This document shows positions 1 to 12,357 of a DNA stretch of 64,000 bases, in pieces; within the stretch, counting starts at the first letter, position 1; the number at the start of each line of letters is the position of its first letter. A model generated the notes under the pieces. It searched no databases. It had not been told where the DNA came from and worked only from the letters and a program-made list of their open reading frames with translations. Source of the DNA: Pisolithus tinctorius (lineage: Eukaryota > Basidiomycota > Agaricomycetes > Boletales > Pisolithaceae); contig JANFAH010000027.1 of NCBI GenBank assembly GCA_024663395.1, positions 62,001 to 126,000 of the forward strand. The letters run 5' to 3'. The position numbers were made by a program, and so were the translations under genes.

Positions 1-1164
1 TCGAGTCATAGTCTTCGTGCTTGTCCCGCGGCAACTCCGTGCAATCTTCGTACTTGTCGCTCTGTATGTTGATACCTTGTTTCACTAAAATCAAAACTTG
101 GGCCATCGCGCTCGGCGTCCATGTCTGTCGAATCTTGTATCTTTGGTGATCGTTGCCGTAGATCGAACTGTAGTCTTCGTAGTTGTTTCGCCGTACTTCG
201 TTCGTGGTTTGTTGTAGCCTCGTTGATACCTTGTAAAAAGTCACACTCCCTAAAACGGTGTAGGTGTAAGTAAACTATCATAGGACTAAAACAGAACTTC
301 GAGCATTCGAGCTCAGTGGTCTTCATCGCATGTTGTTTCCTTCGGATGGCAATTCTTGCCTCGTGGCGCACTCGCCCTTGTATCCTCGATGGTCATTGTT
401 GTAGATCGAACCATAGTCGTCACCCTTGTTTTGCTGTACGTCCGAGTGTCTTCCATTCATGGTCCTGTGTAGATTCTTGCGCCGCGACCGCGCTTCGTCG
501 TAGGTATCTCTCGCTCTTCCTAGAGTAGGATAGCTGTAAGTAAAATGCTATGAAATCAAAATAAAACCTTGAGCCGTAATGCTCAATATCTGTGCTCGTC
601 GCGCCCTGTCTCCATCGAACGGCTGTTCTAGCCTCGTGCAATCTTCGATCTGTGCTGAGTGTCATCATTGTCGTCATTCTTAGTACTGCAGTTCCTCAGA
701 TGTCAGTCACTTTTCGTCGCGTACTCTTGTAATCCCTAGAATAGCATAGATGTAAGTAAAACGTTTCGAATTCTAAACAAACTGATGAGCCGTCGAGCTC
801 CATGTCTGCGCTCCTCGCGCCCCATTCCCATCGAATGGCACTTCCACTCTCGCGCGGCCATTGATCCGCACCAAGTCTAACCGTCGTCTTCGTTCCTTGT
901 ATCGCGATCATCGTTGTCCATTGTAGATACCCGGCTTCCCTAGAGCAGAACAGATGTAAGTAAAATGTACTGATATCATAACAAACCTTTGCTCCGTCGA
1001 GCCCAGAACCCGCGCTCCTCGTGCCTTGTCTCCACAAGATGGCTGTTCCAGCCTCGCATGGCTGTTGCTCTGAGTCCGGCGCTGTCGTCGTCCCTGCTCA
1101 CACTCGTGTTGTTGTTGTCGCTCTTGTCACCATCACTGTCGCTCGTAGTCGTGGTAGTTTCCAT
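1..1164 (-). repeat. Element C1: coding repeat array with intron-like modules (runs off left edge)
   Basis: Read on the minus strand, this is the continuation of the Gag-like frame ending near 1098. It holds degenerate repeats with a shared peptide pattern (FYLHLxYSR, then Y-x-RR, T-D-I, RxTAxRWR, ELDGS). Each repeat has a 47-48 nt segment starting GTTTNG or GTTCTG, with CTTAC about 15 nt before a terminal TAG, like a minimal fungal intron: 940-986, 736-782, 520-567 and 250-297. Distances between segments are 157, 168 and 222 bp, the last two being whole codons. The stops in the traced frame are TGA. The same repeats occur on the plus strand at 3631-8050. Function unknown. Confidence 0.75.
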
Positions 1165-2993
1165 GTGGTACCTTGTTCACCCCATTCTTCGTATCCGATT
1201 GTCGCGATCTCGCGTAGCCAGCCTGTAACACTATAGTTGTCAGTATGTAGTACTTGAGTGTGCGTGGCCACAACGCGCAAAGCGGTCACGTGACTCCGCT
1301 TAGTCAACATCGCTGGACTTCCTCTACAAGTCCTAATACCGAGTGCGCGCATCGATTCTCTCGACGGATTCTCGAATAAAATATATATTGCTGGCACCGC
1401 GCTGCTGTGGAACACTTCGAGTGCGAGGTCGTCCACCCTCGCCGTGTGCCTCAACATTTCGATTCGCAAAACTTCATCTGGCGGCTTCCTTCGTATAACG
1501 AGCCTCGATGGCTCCTCGATCTGAATTCTTCTCGCAATAACCTTCGACTTGATGTGATTCATGTGCTGCGGCGCTCTGTGTGAGTCAACGACCTCTTTGT
1601 ATGCCAACCTTTCCACTTCGAGACTGCCTGTGAGTGCTTCGAGCCCTTCGACTCCAACTCCTGTGGGCTTCGGGTGTTCTTCGAGCCTTTCAGCTTCGAA
1701 TTCGAGCGGAATCTTTGACCTGAATAGGTCATCGGTTAACTGATGCATATTTCTGCTGACTGCAGGAACTCCGAGGTCGCTCCTTTCACTGCCTCAACCT
1801 CTTAGGTAGGACTCCTGTAGTGACACACCAGTAGCCATCAGAGAAACTCGATACGAACAAAAAGAAAAACCCCTTTGAGTGTTGTAATTCGCTTCGAATT
1901 CGAACGGGACTTTCATCATGAGTGGTTCCTCCACCAATGCAGGTTCAACTCGCTCGAGTTCTACTGCTTCCTGTAACTCAGTAGTCAGTATTCTGTTTGT
2001 ACTCAAGGAAAACTCTTCCATCTCAAAACAGGTCATTGCAGCTGCTTCGACGAGCCTGCCAGGGCTTCGGTCTTCACTCTTTGTCTTCTCGGATGAACTC
2101 GGTGGCTGTGCGCGACTTGTCAAAACTAACTTTGGTACTTTCTCGCACTCTATGTATCCTGATAACTCTGTAGATCCCTGTATACTGGACGTCAGCGAGT
2201 CATGTGTAGCTGTAGGCAGAAAACACTTCATAGATAGATGTTGCTTGTCCGAACTCGATTCTGGGTCACTTCGTGGCTCATAGTAGTCTTTTGTGCTTGT
2301 TTGTGCTTGCTCCGAGCGAAATCCTTTGTGTAGTAGTCATGTTGCTGTGTATGTTACTTGCTGCATGGGCCATGGATCGTCTGAGTGTCGCCATCGATCG
2401 TCGCGTCGCATTTTCTGAATAATTTTGCGCCGGAATTCCTTGTCGAAGCCTTGTACATAGAGGTCTTCGAGCTCGTCAGCCTTGAGTTGCTTCGAAACCT
2501 GTAGAAATGTTGCTAAATCTAGAAAATAGAGTCTGTAGTTCATCAGTTCTTCCTCTGTACGAATTTCTCTTCTTGCTCGGCTGTCAACGAGGCTGTAAAG
2601 GTCATTCCTCGAGTACTGTTGATCCATTTTCCGGGACCCAGGATACAAATGCGCAATGGCCACCACGAATTTGGGCCAACTCAGCTGATCTTCGACGAAT
2701 TCATACCATGAGTCTGAGACTTTGCTGCTTGCATACCAGCAGACCCATTTCGCCCATTCTTGGTCATCGAAGCAATTCTCGCACTCGCAAAGACTTCGAA
2801 CCTCTTCGAGATACCTAAAAAGGTCAGCCGCACACCCTGAGAACCATGGGGCATCCCTCGAATGCCTCGGTGGCATTCCCTCGAGTTCTCTTGGCGCATT
2901 CTCACGACTTCTTCGCAGAAATTCAACTATTAATTTGCCCTCGGACTTGCTTCTCGGCTCGAGGGATCTTTGACTTCGACACTTGCTTGACAT
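1098..2993 (-). pseudogene. Element C1 Gag-like polyprotein, broken by two TGA codons
   Basis: One reading frame runs from the ATG at 2993 to 1098 and is interrupted only by TGA at 2337-2339 and 1794-1796, both plausible CGA to TGA changes. The first 218 residues resemble a retrotransposon Gag (capsid) region and align by eye with the Gag of element E2 in this window: FSG, RYLE, YA, W, FVVA, LYPG, DL and GF occur in the same order. No zinc knuckle, protease or reverse transcriptase is visible downstream. Instead the frame passes directly into the repeat array. It starts about 160 bp after the primer site, as expected for gag. The C-terminal two thirds are not recognisable. Confidence 0.7.
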
Positions 2994-3151
2994 TTGCTGC
3001 TCGAAAATTAGCTCTGAAATTTTCCCAAATTTTTGAGTGTAGACTGTAACTATAGCTGAGACTCTGAGTACTTAGCTTGTCCTAGTCAACCCAGCAAAAA
3101 CTTCGTTTGGTGATAAAACGGTGGCTTCTTTCCCCAAGATGGACAGAACCC

Positions 3152-3169
3152 CCCTCGCGGTGGGCTCCA
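3152..3169 (-). promoter_or_regulatory. Primer binding site of element C1
   Basis: On the minus strand TGGAGCCCACCGCGAGGG follows the LTR end after two bases. It starts with TGG, the complement of a tRNA 3' CCA end. The same site, with one difference, follows the 5' LTR of E2 at 48442, so the two elements probably use the same tRNA. I cannot name the tRNA with certainty. Confidence 0.75.
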
Positions 3170-3171
3170 GA

Positions 3172-3630
3172 TGTAGGAATAGGTAAAATAGATATACCTA
3201 TAATGGTAATAGTCAGTAATGGGCGAGTTTAGTGCTCGACCCAAAAGGGAGGTTCTCTCTGGAGAAAGAAGTGTAGTAAAAAGTAAAAATGCGAACTAGA
3301 AAAAAGATACTTAGCTGTGCCTGTCTAATATTCTTGCCAGTCCTCCTGGCACTTTGGGTACTCCCCAAAGTAATAAATCTAACCTCAAAAACTCGCCGAA
3401 ATGCGAGACTAAATCACCCTACTACTGAGGGCCTGTGTCATGGATTTGTTGTTATGGTAAACTGAACTCGCGCGAACACAGCACACGCGCTTAGTCAGCG
3501 ACACGGCTGCTCGTCACCAAGTCCAGGGGTACAAACACAAAAACAAAGGCAAGAAATAAAACAAGTCCTTCCACCCCTAAACTCCTGACCAAGACAGATT
3601 CTCCTAGGGAACTCGAACTCGTTCCCTACA
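3172..3630 (-). repeat. 5' LTR of element C1
   Basis: This 459-bp block begins (minus strand) TGTAGGGAACG and ends ATTCCTACA, so it has TG...CA ends within a short TGTAGG/CCTACA inverted repeat. It is a close inverted copy of 8803-9273. A primer site and a Gag-like ORF follow it on the minus strand, which fixes it as a 5' LTR. At 3631 the C2 array begins in mid-repeat, so C1 was inserted into C2. Confidence 0.85.
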
Positions 3631-3719
3631 GCGCAGATCAATGGCCATATGAGATTGGGAGTGCCACTCGATGGAGATGGGATATGATGAGCATGGATAC
3701 CAAGCCTGATGGCTCAAAG

Positions 3720-5722
3720 GTTCGTTTCAGCTTTAGACTGTTTTACTCGCATCTATTCTACACTAGGGAAAATGGCTATGTACGACGAAGACTGAAGGAT
3801 ATCCAGGCCATCGTGATACAAGGAATGACATCGATGATTATGCTGAGTGTGGATCAATGCCAGGAAGGTACCTATCTATGACAAACAACAACTGTGGTAC
3901 AAGGAATGACTATGACAGTGTGCGAAGAGGATCGATGGCCACACAAAGCAAGACTTGCCATTCAATGGGAACAAGACGCAACAAGTGTGGGTACTGGGCC
4001 CGATGGCCCAAGGTTTCATTTATGTTCCATAGTGTTTTACTTACAATTACTTTACTCTAGGGAAAATGACTATATACGACAAAGAGCGACTGACACCCGG
4101 AAGATTGCTATACAAGGAACAATGACAATGATAAGGCTTGATGTGGATCGGTGGCCACGCAAGGCTAAAACAGCCGTTCAATGGAGGTGAAGCACAACAG
4201 ATGCAGACACAGAACTCGATAGCTCGAGGTTTCAGTTTGGTTTTAGGACGCTTTACTTAAATCTTTGTTATTCTAGGGCAGACAGATATCTATGACGAAG
4301 CACGACTGAAGAACTGGTAACTGCAATTCAAGAAACTACGGTGATCTACGAGCAAATGTCATGTGGACGAATGACAAGATTAGTATGATGGCTACAGTTT
4401 GGGCTACAACCGCAGTCATCAGGGATACAAGATCCAACGAGCATGGATACTGAGCCAAATGGCTTAAGGTTTTGTTTCAGACTTAAATCGTTTTACTTAC
4501 ATCTACTCTATTCTAGGAAAAACAGAAGTGCGAGACGGCACTTGAGTGACATCCAAGCCGTCACGGTGCAAGGATCTACGAAGATCTATGTGGAAATACA
4601 GTGGACCGTTGAGGAGAAGCTATGCGAAGCGATCCGACAGTGTTACTATGAATGGGGCGAGTGGATAGAACAAGCTGAAGGCTCGAGAATAGAATACGGA
4701 CTAGCAACTGTGATGGTGACGGTTACAACGATGACAACAACAATGACTACAGCAATAGCAGCGAGGACAACAACAGCGCTGGACTCAGAGTGACAGCCAC
4801 ATGAGGCAAGAACAGCCATCCAATGGAAACGAAGCGCAATGGAGACCACCGAGCTTGAATGCTCGGAGTTCTGTTTTGATTCTAGGATACTTTACTTACA
4901 TCTTCATCGTTCTAGGGAAGCTGACTATCAACAACAAACAGTGATCACAATTCAAGAATCTACGACAGTCTATGAACAAGGGACACGAGGAAGTACAGCA
5001 AGACGATTGCAAGGACTACAGTTTGGTCTTTGACAGCGATTGCCAAGGGTGTGAGGTCTGACGAGCACAGATACTGAGCCTGATGGCTCTGGGGTTTGTT
5101 TTGGATTCAGAACATTTTACTTACAGCTATGCTACTCTAGGAAAAACGGGTGTACATGACGAAGTCCGAATGACAGCCACATGAGTGTGATACGAGTACC
5201 TCTGGCTACATACAAGAAGGAGGCTCTCACCCAGCCAGCTGAAAGGAAGGTTGACATCGCAGTTGTCAAGTAAACCATCCTCGAACTCAATCCACGATCT
5301 GTTCACTGTGCCATAGAAGAGAACTGCCCAGTGAATTCAGCCATCAAGGCGGAGCTACATTCCCAGCTACACCTGGACGCATTTATGCCCTTAGCACCTG
5401 ACAGCCCAAGTTTTTGTTTTTGTTTCGCAGCTTTTTACTTATGAGTACATTATTCTAGAGTAGACAACAACTTCGAGGAAAGAACGCATCGACTTACAGT
5501 GCTACAAGTATGATGGGTGCAAAATGCCACAAGATACAAGTGTGAAGTGACTCTATGGAATTGTGCATGAGACTTAATATGAATAGCAGCATGACAGCGA
5601 GGTTTGAAGTTGGAACAAGAGGTGTGATGCGCAAGGAGTATCGAGGCTACACCAGTTGGGCTCGAAGGCCCAAGTTTTATGTTTCTCTTTCTGGCATTTT
5701 GCTTACACCTACATCATTTTAG
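3720..5722 (+). other. Series of frame-neutral intron-like modules in the C2 array
   Basis: Clear modules are 3720-3766 (47 nt), 4013-4060 (48), 4229-4276 (48), 4469-4516 (48), 4868-4915 (48), 5094-5140 (47), 5410-5458 (49) and 5674-5722 (49). They start GT and end TAG, and most carry CTTAC 13-18 nt before the TAG. The 48-nt ones can also be read through in frame as about 16 residues of the type RFCFxFxxFYLHLxYSR, and I find no stop in those segments. Later units at about 6724 and 7127 show AT where the GT donor would be. Splicing is inferred, not shown. Confidence 0.6.
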
Positions 5723-5847
5723 GATATACAACCGTTTACAGTGTCAACGAGTCTTTGAGCATCAACGTGCCTGCAGTACAAAGGTCCGGATTGGGATGGC
5801 CTGCCACTGTCTCCCTTCAAGGAGATGCTGACCTCACTGCCAATCGA

Positions 5848-6540
5848 AGCAAGTTTATAGACCGACAGATCACCGAATGGCTAGTGAAGGGAGACGCTGT
5901 CCCCATGTTGGATATCGTGCAGAGACATCATGAAGTCTCATTTTATTTGGGAGACATCACAGATGATCGGGACGTGTTGGATATATTGAACAAGTCAGGC
6001 GCTATGTGTACCATACACATTACCTTACTACAGCGAGGCACGAAAGACCTCTCCATCTACATCAAGGCCAATGTCGAAGGCACTCGAGCTGTCATCGACA
6101 CAGCTATTGCAGCTGGCGTCAGTGGGCTCATCTACTCAAGTTCTGCAAGCATCATATTTATTGGCACTGACATTGTGAATGTCGATGAACAAGTGCCCTA
6201 TCTAGAGAAGCTGTTCAACGCATATAATCTACTGCCTTACCATTCTACCACATCAAGCAAACCTAGACTGGACCCTGAGGGCACGACAGCAAAGCTCAAC
6301 GAATCTCTACACCGCACTCTCCCTCCTGTATGTGCCACAACCAAATGTCACCACATGACGCAGACACTCAGTTCCTATGTCGCACCCACACCCAACGCTG
6401 AATCCATCCTATCAGTGTTCAACACCCCATTCAACTCACGTGAACTCAAGTGCCTCACCATCCATTCTCAAGTCAAAGGGTGGGTGCTCTTCATTGTGAA
6501 TGGAGAATGGGTTCATTGCTGGGACTTTACAGGAGTACAT
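5848..6540 (+). pseudogene. ERG26: Captured fragment of sterol-4-alpha-carboxylate 3-dehydrogenase (ERG26-like)
   Basis: Within the 378-codon open frame 5656-6792, residues 65-191 match the NAD-binding short-chain dehydrogenase of ergosterol synthesis: DIVQRHHEVSFYLGDITDD, VEGTRAVIDTAIAAGV, IYSSSA, DIVNVDE and AYN. A later stretch (VKGWVLFIVNGEWVHCWDF) matches the C-terminal region of the same family. The glycine-rich nucleotide motif is damaged, the YxxxK catalytic segment is missing and the middle is shortened, so no activity is expected. The fragment is in frame with array repeats on both sides. It is a host gene piece carried by an LTR element. Confidence 0.8.
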
Positions 6541-8050
6541 GGCGAGTGTGGATGTGTGCTGTCGGGTTTAGGGGTACAAAGAACATGTGAGCGACTGGGA
6601 GAGGCAACAAGAGTACGAGGGATGGTGATGTGGCTCACTGGTGATCGATGGTCATTTGAAGCAATAGAAGTCATTCAAAGGAGGAGAGACGAAGGAGATT
6701 CACATGCTGAGCTCAACAGCTCATTATTTCTCTTTCATTCTGTGTCGTTTCGCTTACAGCAACGTTACTATAGGGAAATCTGGTGTCTATGAGGGAGTGC
6801 AAATGCTGTCCAAGTGGCTAGGGTTCGAGGATGGGAAGTTGCATACGAGAAGAGACAGCAGACTGTCAGTGTGGAGCGACATGGTGCAGTGCAGTGATAC
6901 TACCATGAATGGGGGGAATGGGTACAGTACACAAGAGAAAGAATGCTAATGTTACAGCACAGTATCGAAGGGAAAGAGATGTTTGATGATGAAGGCTGGG
7001 AGGTGGCATGGTGGATATTAGCAATGATGACAGGACTGGATGAGGATTGACAGCTGTGCAAAATAGGAAGCATCATTCGATGGAGGCGAAGCATGATGGG
7101 TGCAGACTCTGAGCTCGACAACTTGAATTTTGGTTTTGAATTTGGAAGGTGTCACTTACATCTTGGTTATTCTAGGGGAAACAGGTACCTACAACAAATG
7201 GCGATCGCTATACAAGAGTCCACTAGCAGCTTCGAGCAAAGTACCCACAGGTATACTGAAGAACGAGAGCGACGAACCCTGTCAGATCTATGACACCAAC
7301 CATCGAGGATACAAGAGATCACACAACATTCTAAGACACATGAAGGAATCGACATGCAGCTACTGATGTCTGGAAGAGAAGAAGACGAAGCAAGTTCGAG
7401 TAGGTGAGATGGCGAGCAATATGCAAAGATTGAGGAGGGGCGAGGCTGGCCAGAACAATGAAGTCACACACAGCACATTCGAGGTGGTGTGGATTCAGGC
7501 ACCGAGCCTGAGCACTCATTCTTGTCTTTTGTTTTTATGACGATCTACTCATGAATCTACAGGTCTAAGGTACTCAACCAAGTCGAAGTGCAGTCGCTGA
7601 TATCTGAAGGAAAAGAAGATGCCAAGGTGCCCTTTTCAGTTTTGATTCGAGGATATTCTACTGCGAAGTACAGAGCCCTTAGTGCGAAGGCGAAAAGGAT
7701 CGACAGGGACGGACAGTTTGAAGCTGTGCATCAGTACTTAGCATCAAGACTTCGTCCACCTGACTGCAAGGTCGAAGGCCAGCAACTAAGATTGAGAGAA
7801 CTTAGTGCCCGCACCTGTCGGAGTCAAAGACCTATCAACGAAGGAGACACCAGAATGTACAGACTTAAGGTGATATCTTTTGTTATGATTCGAACATATA
7901 CTACGCCAAAATACTTTGTATCTAGGGTCAAGATAATGGCGAACAAAGATGGGCGACTCGAGGTTGCTCAGCAACACTTAGCACAGGGCTTTGGCCACCA
8001 GGCAAAGTGCCAGACGAGGTACGAGGAGTCAAGCATACGCATGTGTGGAG

Positions 8051-8802
8051 AGTCGAGGGTATGAAAATGAAGAGGACAATATAGCGAGAGTCCTGGTGAG
8101 CGTGTCATATATAGTTTTCCTTAAATGAGTTTTGCTTCGAGCGATGTTGTTCAACCGAGTCGCGCTAACCTTCGGGTGATTCTACTCACCCTGATTTGTA
8201 GTTTCAAGTTCCATTGTTTTTCTTGGTGCTAAATTGTCTTAAGGATGAGCAGTAGTCGAGAGCACATATGCATATAAGGATAGTAAATACATGACTAATG
8301 GAGGTTTGTTTTAGGTACATAAATACGTCTTCGGGCTGCCTCGTAGAGGGCTGGCGTCCACTGTACCAGCTGCAGCACTGCATCACACCACATTACCATT
8401 CACACAGAGACTGTGCCTCGAAGAGCAGTCTTTGACTCGCTCCACACTCGATTTATTACTCACTTGTTTGCTTGCCTGGAGATTATCTCCATCATCTTTT
8501 GGTTCGAGGTTTGGGCCTTGAGGGGAGTGTTCGAGAGGCAGGGTGTGTGTTTGAGAGGCCAGGTGGCACTTTGCAGGCAGAAAGGGTTGTGTTCAAGGGC
8601 GAGAGGATTTGAGGACCAAGAGGGTTTTTTCTGCAAAGTCAGGAGCAGGTCTTGGGAGAGAAGGGAGTTGTGTTTGAGTAGTGCAAGGTTAGAGGGGCAA
8701 GGCACCATGTTCAGAGGTCGAGGGAAGCAGATGTGAGGTCAAGGACATTTGTGCGAGGGGGAGAGTGACCAAGGATGGTCGAGTTCTAAACTGCCCCTTG
8801 GA
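8051..8802 (+). other. 3' non-coding part of element C2
   Basis: No convincing ORF. From about 8520 to 8700 there are imperfect G-rich repeats of roughly 30-40 bp (GTGTTCGAGAGGC-like, TTTGAGAGGCC). A purine run GAGGGGGAGAG at about 8755 could be a polypurine tract, though it lies some 40 bp before the LTR. Confidence 0.45.
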
Positions 8803-9273
8803 TGTAGGGAACGAGTTCAAGTTCCCTAGGGGAAGCTGTCTGGGTCATGAGTTCAGGGGTGGAGAGTTTTTCTTTTGTTTTATTTCCCTCTTTTGTTTTT
8901 TTTGCATTGTACCACTGGACTTGGTGGCGAGCAGCCATGTTGCTGACTAAGCATGCATGCTGTGTTCACGTGAGTTCAGTTTACCATAACAACCAGTACA
9001 TGTCACAGGCCCTCAGTAAAAGGGTGATCTAGTCTCGCAGTTCGGCAAGTTTTTGAAGTTAGATTTATTACTTTGGGGAGTACCCAAAGGGCCAGGAGGA
9101 CTGGCAAGAGCTATTGGATAGACAGAGTTAAGTTTTCCATTTGAGTTTCGCATTTTTACATTTTTACTACACTTCTTTTTCTCAAAACAGGACCTCCCTT
9201 TTGGGTCGAGCACTAAACTCACCCGTTACTGACTGTTACTATTTCTAGGTACTTCTTTTTACCTATTCCTACA
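8803..9273 (+). repeat. 3' LTR of element C2
   Basis: A 471-bp block with ends TGTAGGGAACG and ATTCCTACA, a close inverted counterpart of 3172-3630. It follows the plus-strand array, so it is read as the 3' LTR. The right flank is CCGT, inside the reverse transcriptase of element K. The partner 5' LTR must lie left of the window. Confidence 0.85.
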
Positions 9274-10626
9274 CCGTGATGGCATACAAAGGCAGCTTTC
9301 CACTCGTCTCCTTCTTTGATCCTAACATTGTTGTAACCCCAGCGAAGATCCATCTTCATGAAGAGTTTGCAACCTTTCAGCTTGTCTACAAGCTGAGATA
9401 TTAAAGGGAGAGGGTACGAGTTTTTAATGGTATGCTCGTTTAAATAATGATAGTCCTTGACCATGCACTTCTTCCCATCCTTTTTAGGGATGAAGAACAC
9501 TGGAGAGGTCTGTGGCGATTTACTAGGCCATATATAACCCTTCTTGAGCTGACCATCCATGAAGTCACTGACTTCTTTCTGCTCATCAGGGGAGAGAGGG
9601 ATCAACCTTCCCTTCTTCGGGACAAATGACTCCTTTAGTTCTATCACATGGTCCCAAGGTTTCCTAAGCAGCATGTGCTCAGATTCCTTTTCAGAAAAGA
9701 CTGATAAATGTTTGTGATATGCATTTGGAATGAGTTCCTCAGGGGTTTTATCTGTTTTTGGTTTGTCCATTCCTAGGTTTCGAATCCAGGTTATGTAAGA
9801 GTCCATGGCTTCTCTTTCAAGCTTCTTGACCTTGTGTACAAACAAGGTTTTAGGGGCCAACTGCTGGCATCTAGCTGGGCATCTACCCATCTTGACCTTG
9901 CTGGTTTTCCAATCTATCAGCAGGTTGTGCTGATGTAACCAGGTATGTCCCAGGATCATGGTACTACTTCCTAGATCAGTTATCTCAGCAAGAAGTTCCT
10001 TGTGATGGTCAAGGTACGAAACTCGAAGGTGAGCCTGATGCGTAATCCTTCCAGTGGAATTAGGTGAACCATCGACATTAAATACATCAACTGCCCTTGG
10101 CAGTGCTATTTTCGGAATCCAGTTCCTTTCGACAAAGTCCTTATCTATAAATACTCCAGTAGCACCACTATCGAGTAACGCATTAACCTTGAATGCCGAA
10201 CCAGCATTCATTCATAAAACCAAAGGGACCTCCACAGAATCTTTTAGGTTCAGTGTGTGTCAGGTTTCAGACCGTATGGAGGTCTTTGCACTACTATCCT
10301 CGAGATTTGGGAGATCAAGAGAAACATTTTTTTGTTTTTTATTGCAAGTGGAATTAAGCAGGCTTGGTTTTACATCTGGCCCCGAGCCCTTTTGGGACTC
10401 CACTTCAGATGATATAAAGGTAAGAGAAGGAGAAATAGATTCTGAACCATTAAATAACTCCTGTGGTTCTTCAACATTGAGAGAAGTGAAGTGATTGAAA
10501 GAAACTACTGGTACACTATTTTTGGTTTTTATATTTTTGACTTTTGTGTTTTCTTTTATATTTTTAAGTCCATAAGTAGAACAAAATCCATAAAAAGAAG
10601 AGGAGGAAACAGGAACAAACATCCAC
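9274..10626 (-). pseudogene. Element K: Ty3/gypsy protease and N-terminal reverse transcriptase fragment
   Basis: A minus-strand frame from 10626 to 9274 is interrupted by one TGA (10260-10262). It contains an aspartic protease with LLDSGATGVFI, the LGHTWL motif, then reverse transcriptase finger and palm motifs (PVFFIPKKDGK, DYHYLNEHT, YPLPLI, MDLRWGYNN) ending at GDEWKAAF. The catalytic YxDD region is absent because the C2 LTR interrupts the gene there. The right end joins repeat B1. It resembles element A in the protease region but is a separate, older copy. Confidence 0.85.
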
Positions 10627-11655
10627 TGTGAGTCAAAGTGTGGAATGCTGGTGAAAACCAAACAAATCCAACACAAAAGACAAATAAGAGCAAGTGGTGG
10701 TTTGCCTCTGCAGAACCTGGAGTGCAGAGAAACCTAAATGTGTGGGGGGGACTTCAAGTAGAGGGCTCCTGGTGCAAGTTGTCGACGAGTTACGCAGGAG
10801 AGGATGAATGAATGCTGATTGAGAAGGGGATGCTGAACAGAGCAGGGGTGTTCAGCCAAAAGGACTTGGGAGTAATGGATTTCAATAGAATATGCTCCTG
10901 GTGCAAGTCGATGACGAGTTACGCAGGAGTGGAAGAATGACTAAACAAGAGGTTGCTGACTAAGCACTGATGATACTGCTGATGATGAATGAAGGTAGAT
11001 AGACCCTTGATGGAGCCTCAACTACCAAGGATGATGGATGGTGACAGATAGACTCTTCTGAATGAGCCTCAACTGTCGATGACGAGATATGCACTGAACT
11101 GGCTGCTGAGTGACTTCTGATTGCTTCCTTGTAGCTAAGTACATGGGGGTTTATATACTGAGGGGGGAGCACAGCTTGTGACAAACAAGGCACAAACACT
11201 TGGTAAGTAATGAGTAAGGACTGAATAATCATGATGAGTAAGTGAGAAATGAAAAGTAAGCAAGCAAAGAGGATTGGTAAGTATTGGCAATGAACGAGTC
11301 AAGGATAGTCAAAATATCACAAAATGAGTCAAATAGAACCAGAAACTGAGTAAGCGCACTGATATCACATTAGGGGGTGGCGATGCAAGTTAGATCTCGG
11401 TGGAGACATCTCTAGACCCAAAGACAGCATGACAGATGGACAGTGTTTCCAGATAGGGAAGTATTAATTCCAGAATTGAAGGGCATGAGTCAGGCATCAA
11501 AGGGGGTTAGGGCATTGGGGGTCTGTGGGTCAATGAGAGCATACACGATCGCATCTCCCACCCTTCCATCCTCTCAGCAAAGTTAACAAAAACTTCATGA
11601 ACAGGGCTCTGACAGAGGAGGAGGAGAAGGGGGAACGTCTTCTGCTGGATCTTGC

Positions 11656-12050
11656 TGTTACGATATGTACTCTTTTTCCTTTCTTCTCTTCTCTTTTTGT
11701 CTTATCTAATCTTTTTGTCTTATCTTATCTCTTGGACTTGGTCCAGGCTCCAGCCTAGACCTCGCCTCACCTTCGCTGCGCTTTCCCCTTCTAGTACGTT
11801 CCGCTCCACTGTGATATCATCATGACATCACTATGATGTCATGGACCTTGTGTATGCCTCATCGTAGCCTTGTGTACCATAGTATAAGTACCGTTCCTCA
11901 ATCACCCAACTAGCTCTAAGCTAGTTCATTTGGGTCTTTGAGTCCTAAAGCCGCCTGCTTCTAAATCGTCTCCCCTTCTTTCTCTTTTCTCTCTTCTGTT
12001 GGTTCTTGGTGTGAGCCTACAACAAACCCTGTTGTTTAGGTCTCGTCACA
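11656..12050 (+). repeat. 5' LTR of element A
   Basis: 395 bp, TGTTACGATATG to CTCGTCACA. It contains a TATAAGTA box at 11883 and a short hairpin (AACTAGC, loop, GCTAGTT) at 11909-11927. It is nearly identical to 16531-16925. Confidence 0.95.
11883..11928 (+). promoter_or_regulatory. LTR promoter: TATA box and predicted RNA 5' end with self-priming sequence
   Basis: TATAAGTA at 11883-11890 lies 35 bp before AAGCTAGTTCA (11918-11928). If transcription starts there, the first 11 nt of the RNA are the exact complement of the primer site at 12053-12063. The start site is inferred from the TATA distance. Confidence 0.65.
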
Positions 12051-12052
12051 CT

Positions 12053-12063
12053 TGAACTAGCTT
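12053..12063 (+). promoter_or_regulatory. Self-priming primer binding site of element A
   Basis: TGAACTAGCTT, two bases after the LTR end, is the reverse complement of AAGCTAGTTCA in the LTR. It does not start with TGG as tRNA-primed sites do. Tf1-type elements are known to prime cDNA from the cleaved 5' end of their own RNA using an 11-nt match, and this fits that layout. Confidence 0.75.
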
Positions 12064-12357
12064 CCTTTCGTTGTACCCTCGCACCCGTTGTCACCATTCC
12101 TCATTTCCTTTGTGAAGGCTCGTGGGTGTACTTGCCAAGTCCCCCAGCCTCAGAACCCAACCCAAATCTCTTCGTCCCGTACATCCCCGAGCGTCGTTCG
12201 CTCACTCCGCTCTTCGATCACAACCTCTACTCCCTTCCGCCACCCCCCTCTTACCCCTTCTCCGTTGAATCCGTCTTCCCTTGCTCACTCCCTGCTGAAC
12301 CACAGCAACCCCGCTACAACCTCCACCCCCATCACACCCTAAAACATCCAGATCGCT

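Larger units (their letters stand above)
3631..8050 (+). repeat. Element C2: coding repeat array with intron-like modules
   Basis: At least ten degenerate repeats, on average 216-400 bp apart, run on the plus strand. A consensus-like unit has a short palindrome (GAGCCTGATGGCTC type), a 47-49 nt intron-like module, then a block coding Y-x-RR, IQG-T-MTMIRL, DRWPR-A-TA-QW and a new GAGC palindrome. Segments between the first five modules measure 246, 168, 192 and 351 bp, all whole codons, and one frame stays open across modules and spacers apart from TGA codons (3879, 4188, 4293, about 4384, 4791, 5031). Later units at 7500-8050 are poorly preserved. An ERG26 fragment is embedded at 5848-6540. 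I do not recognise the repeat protein. Confidence 0.75.
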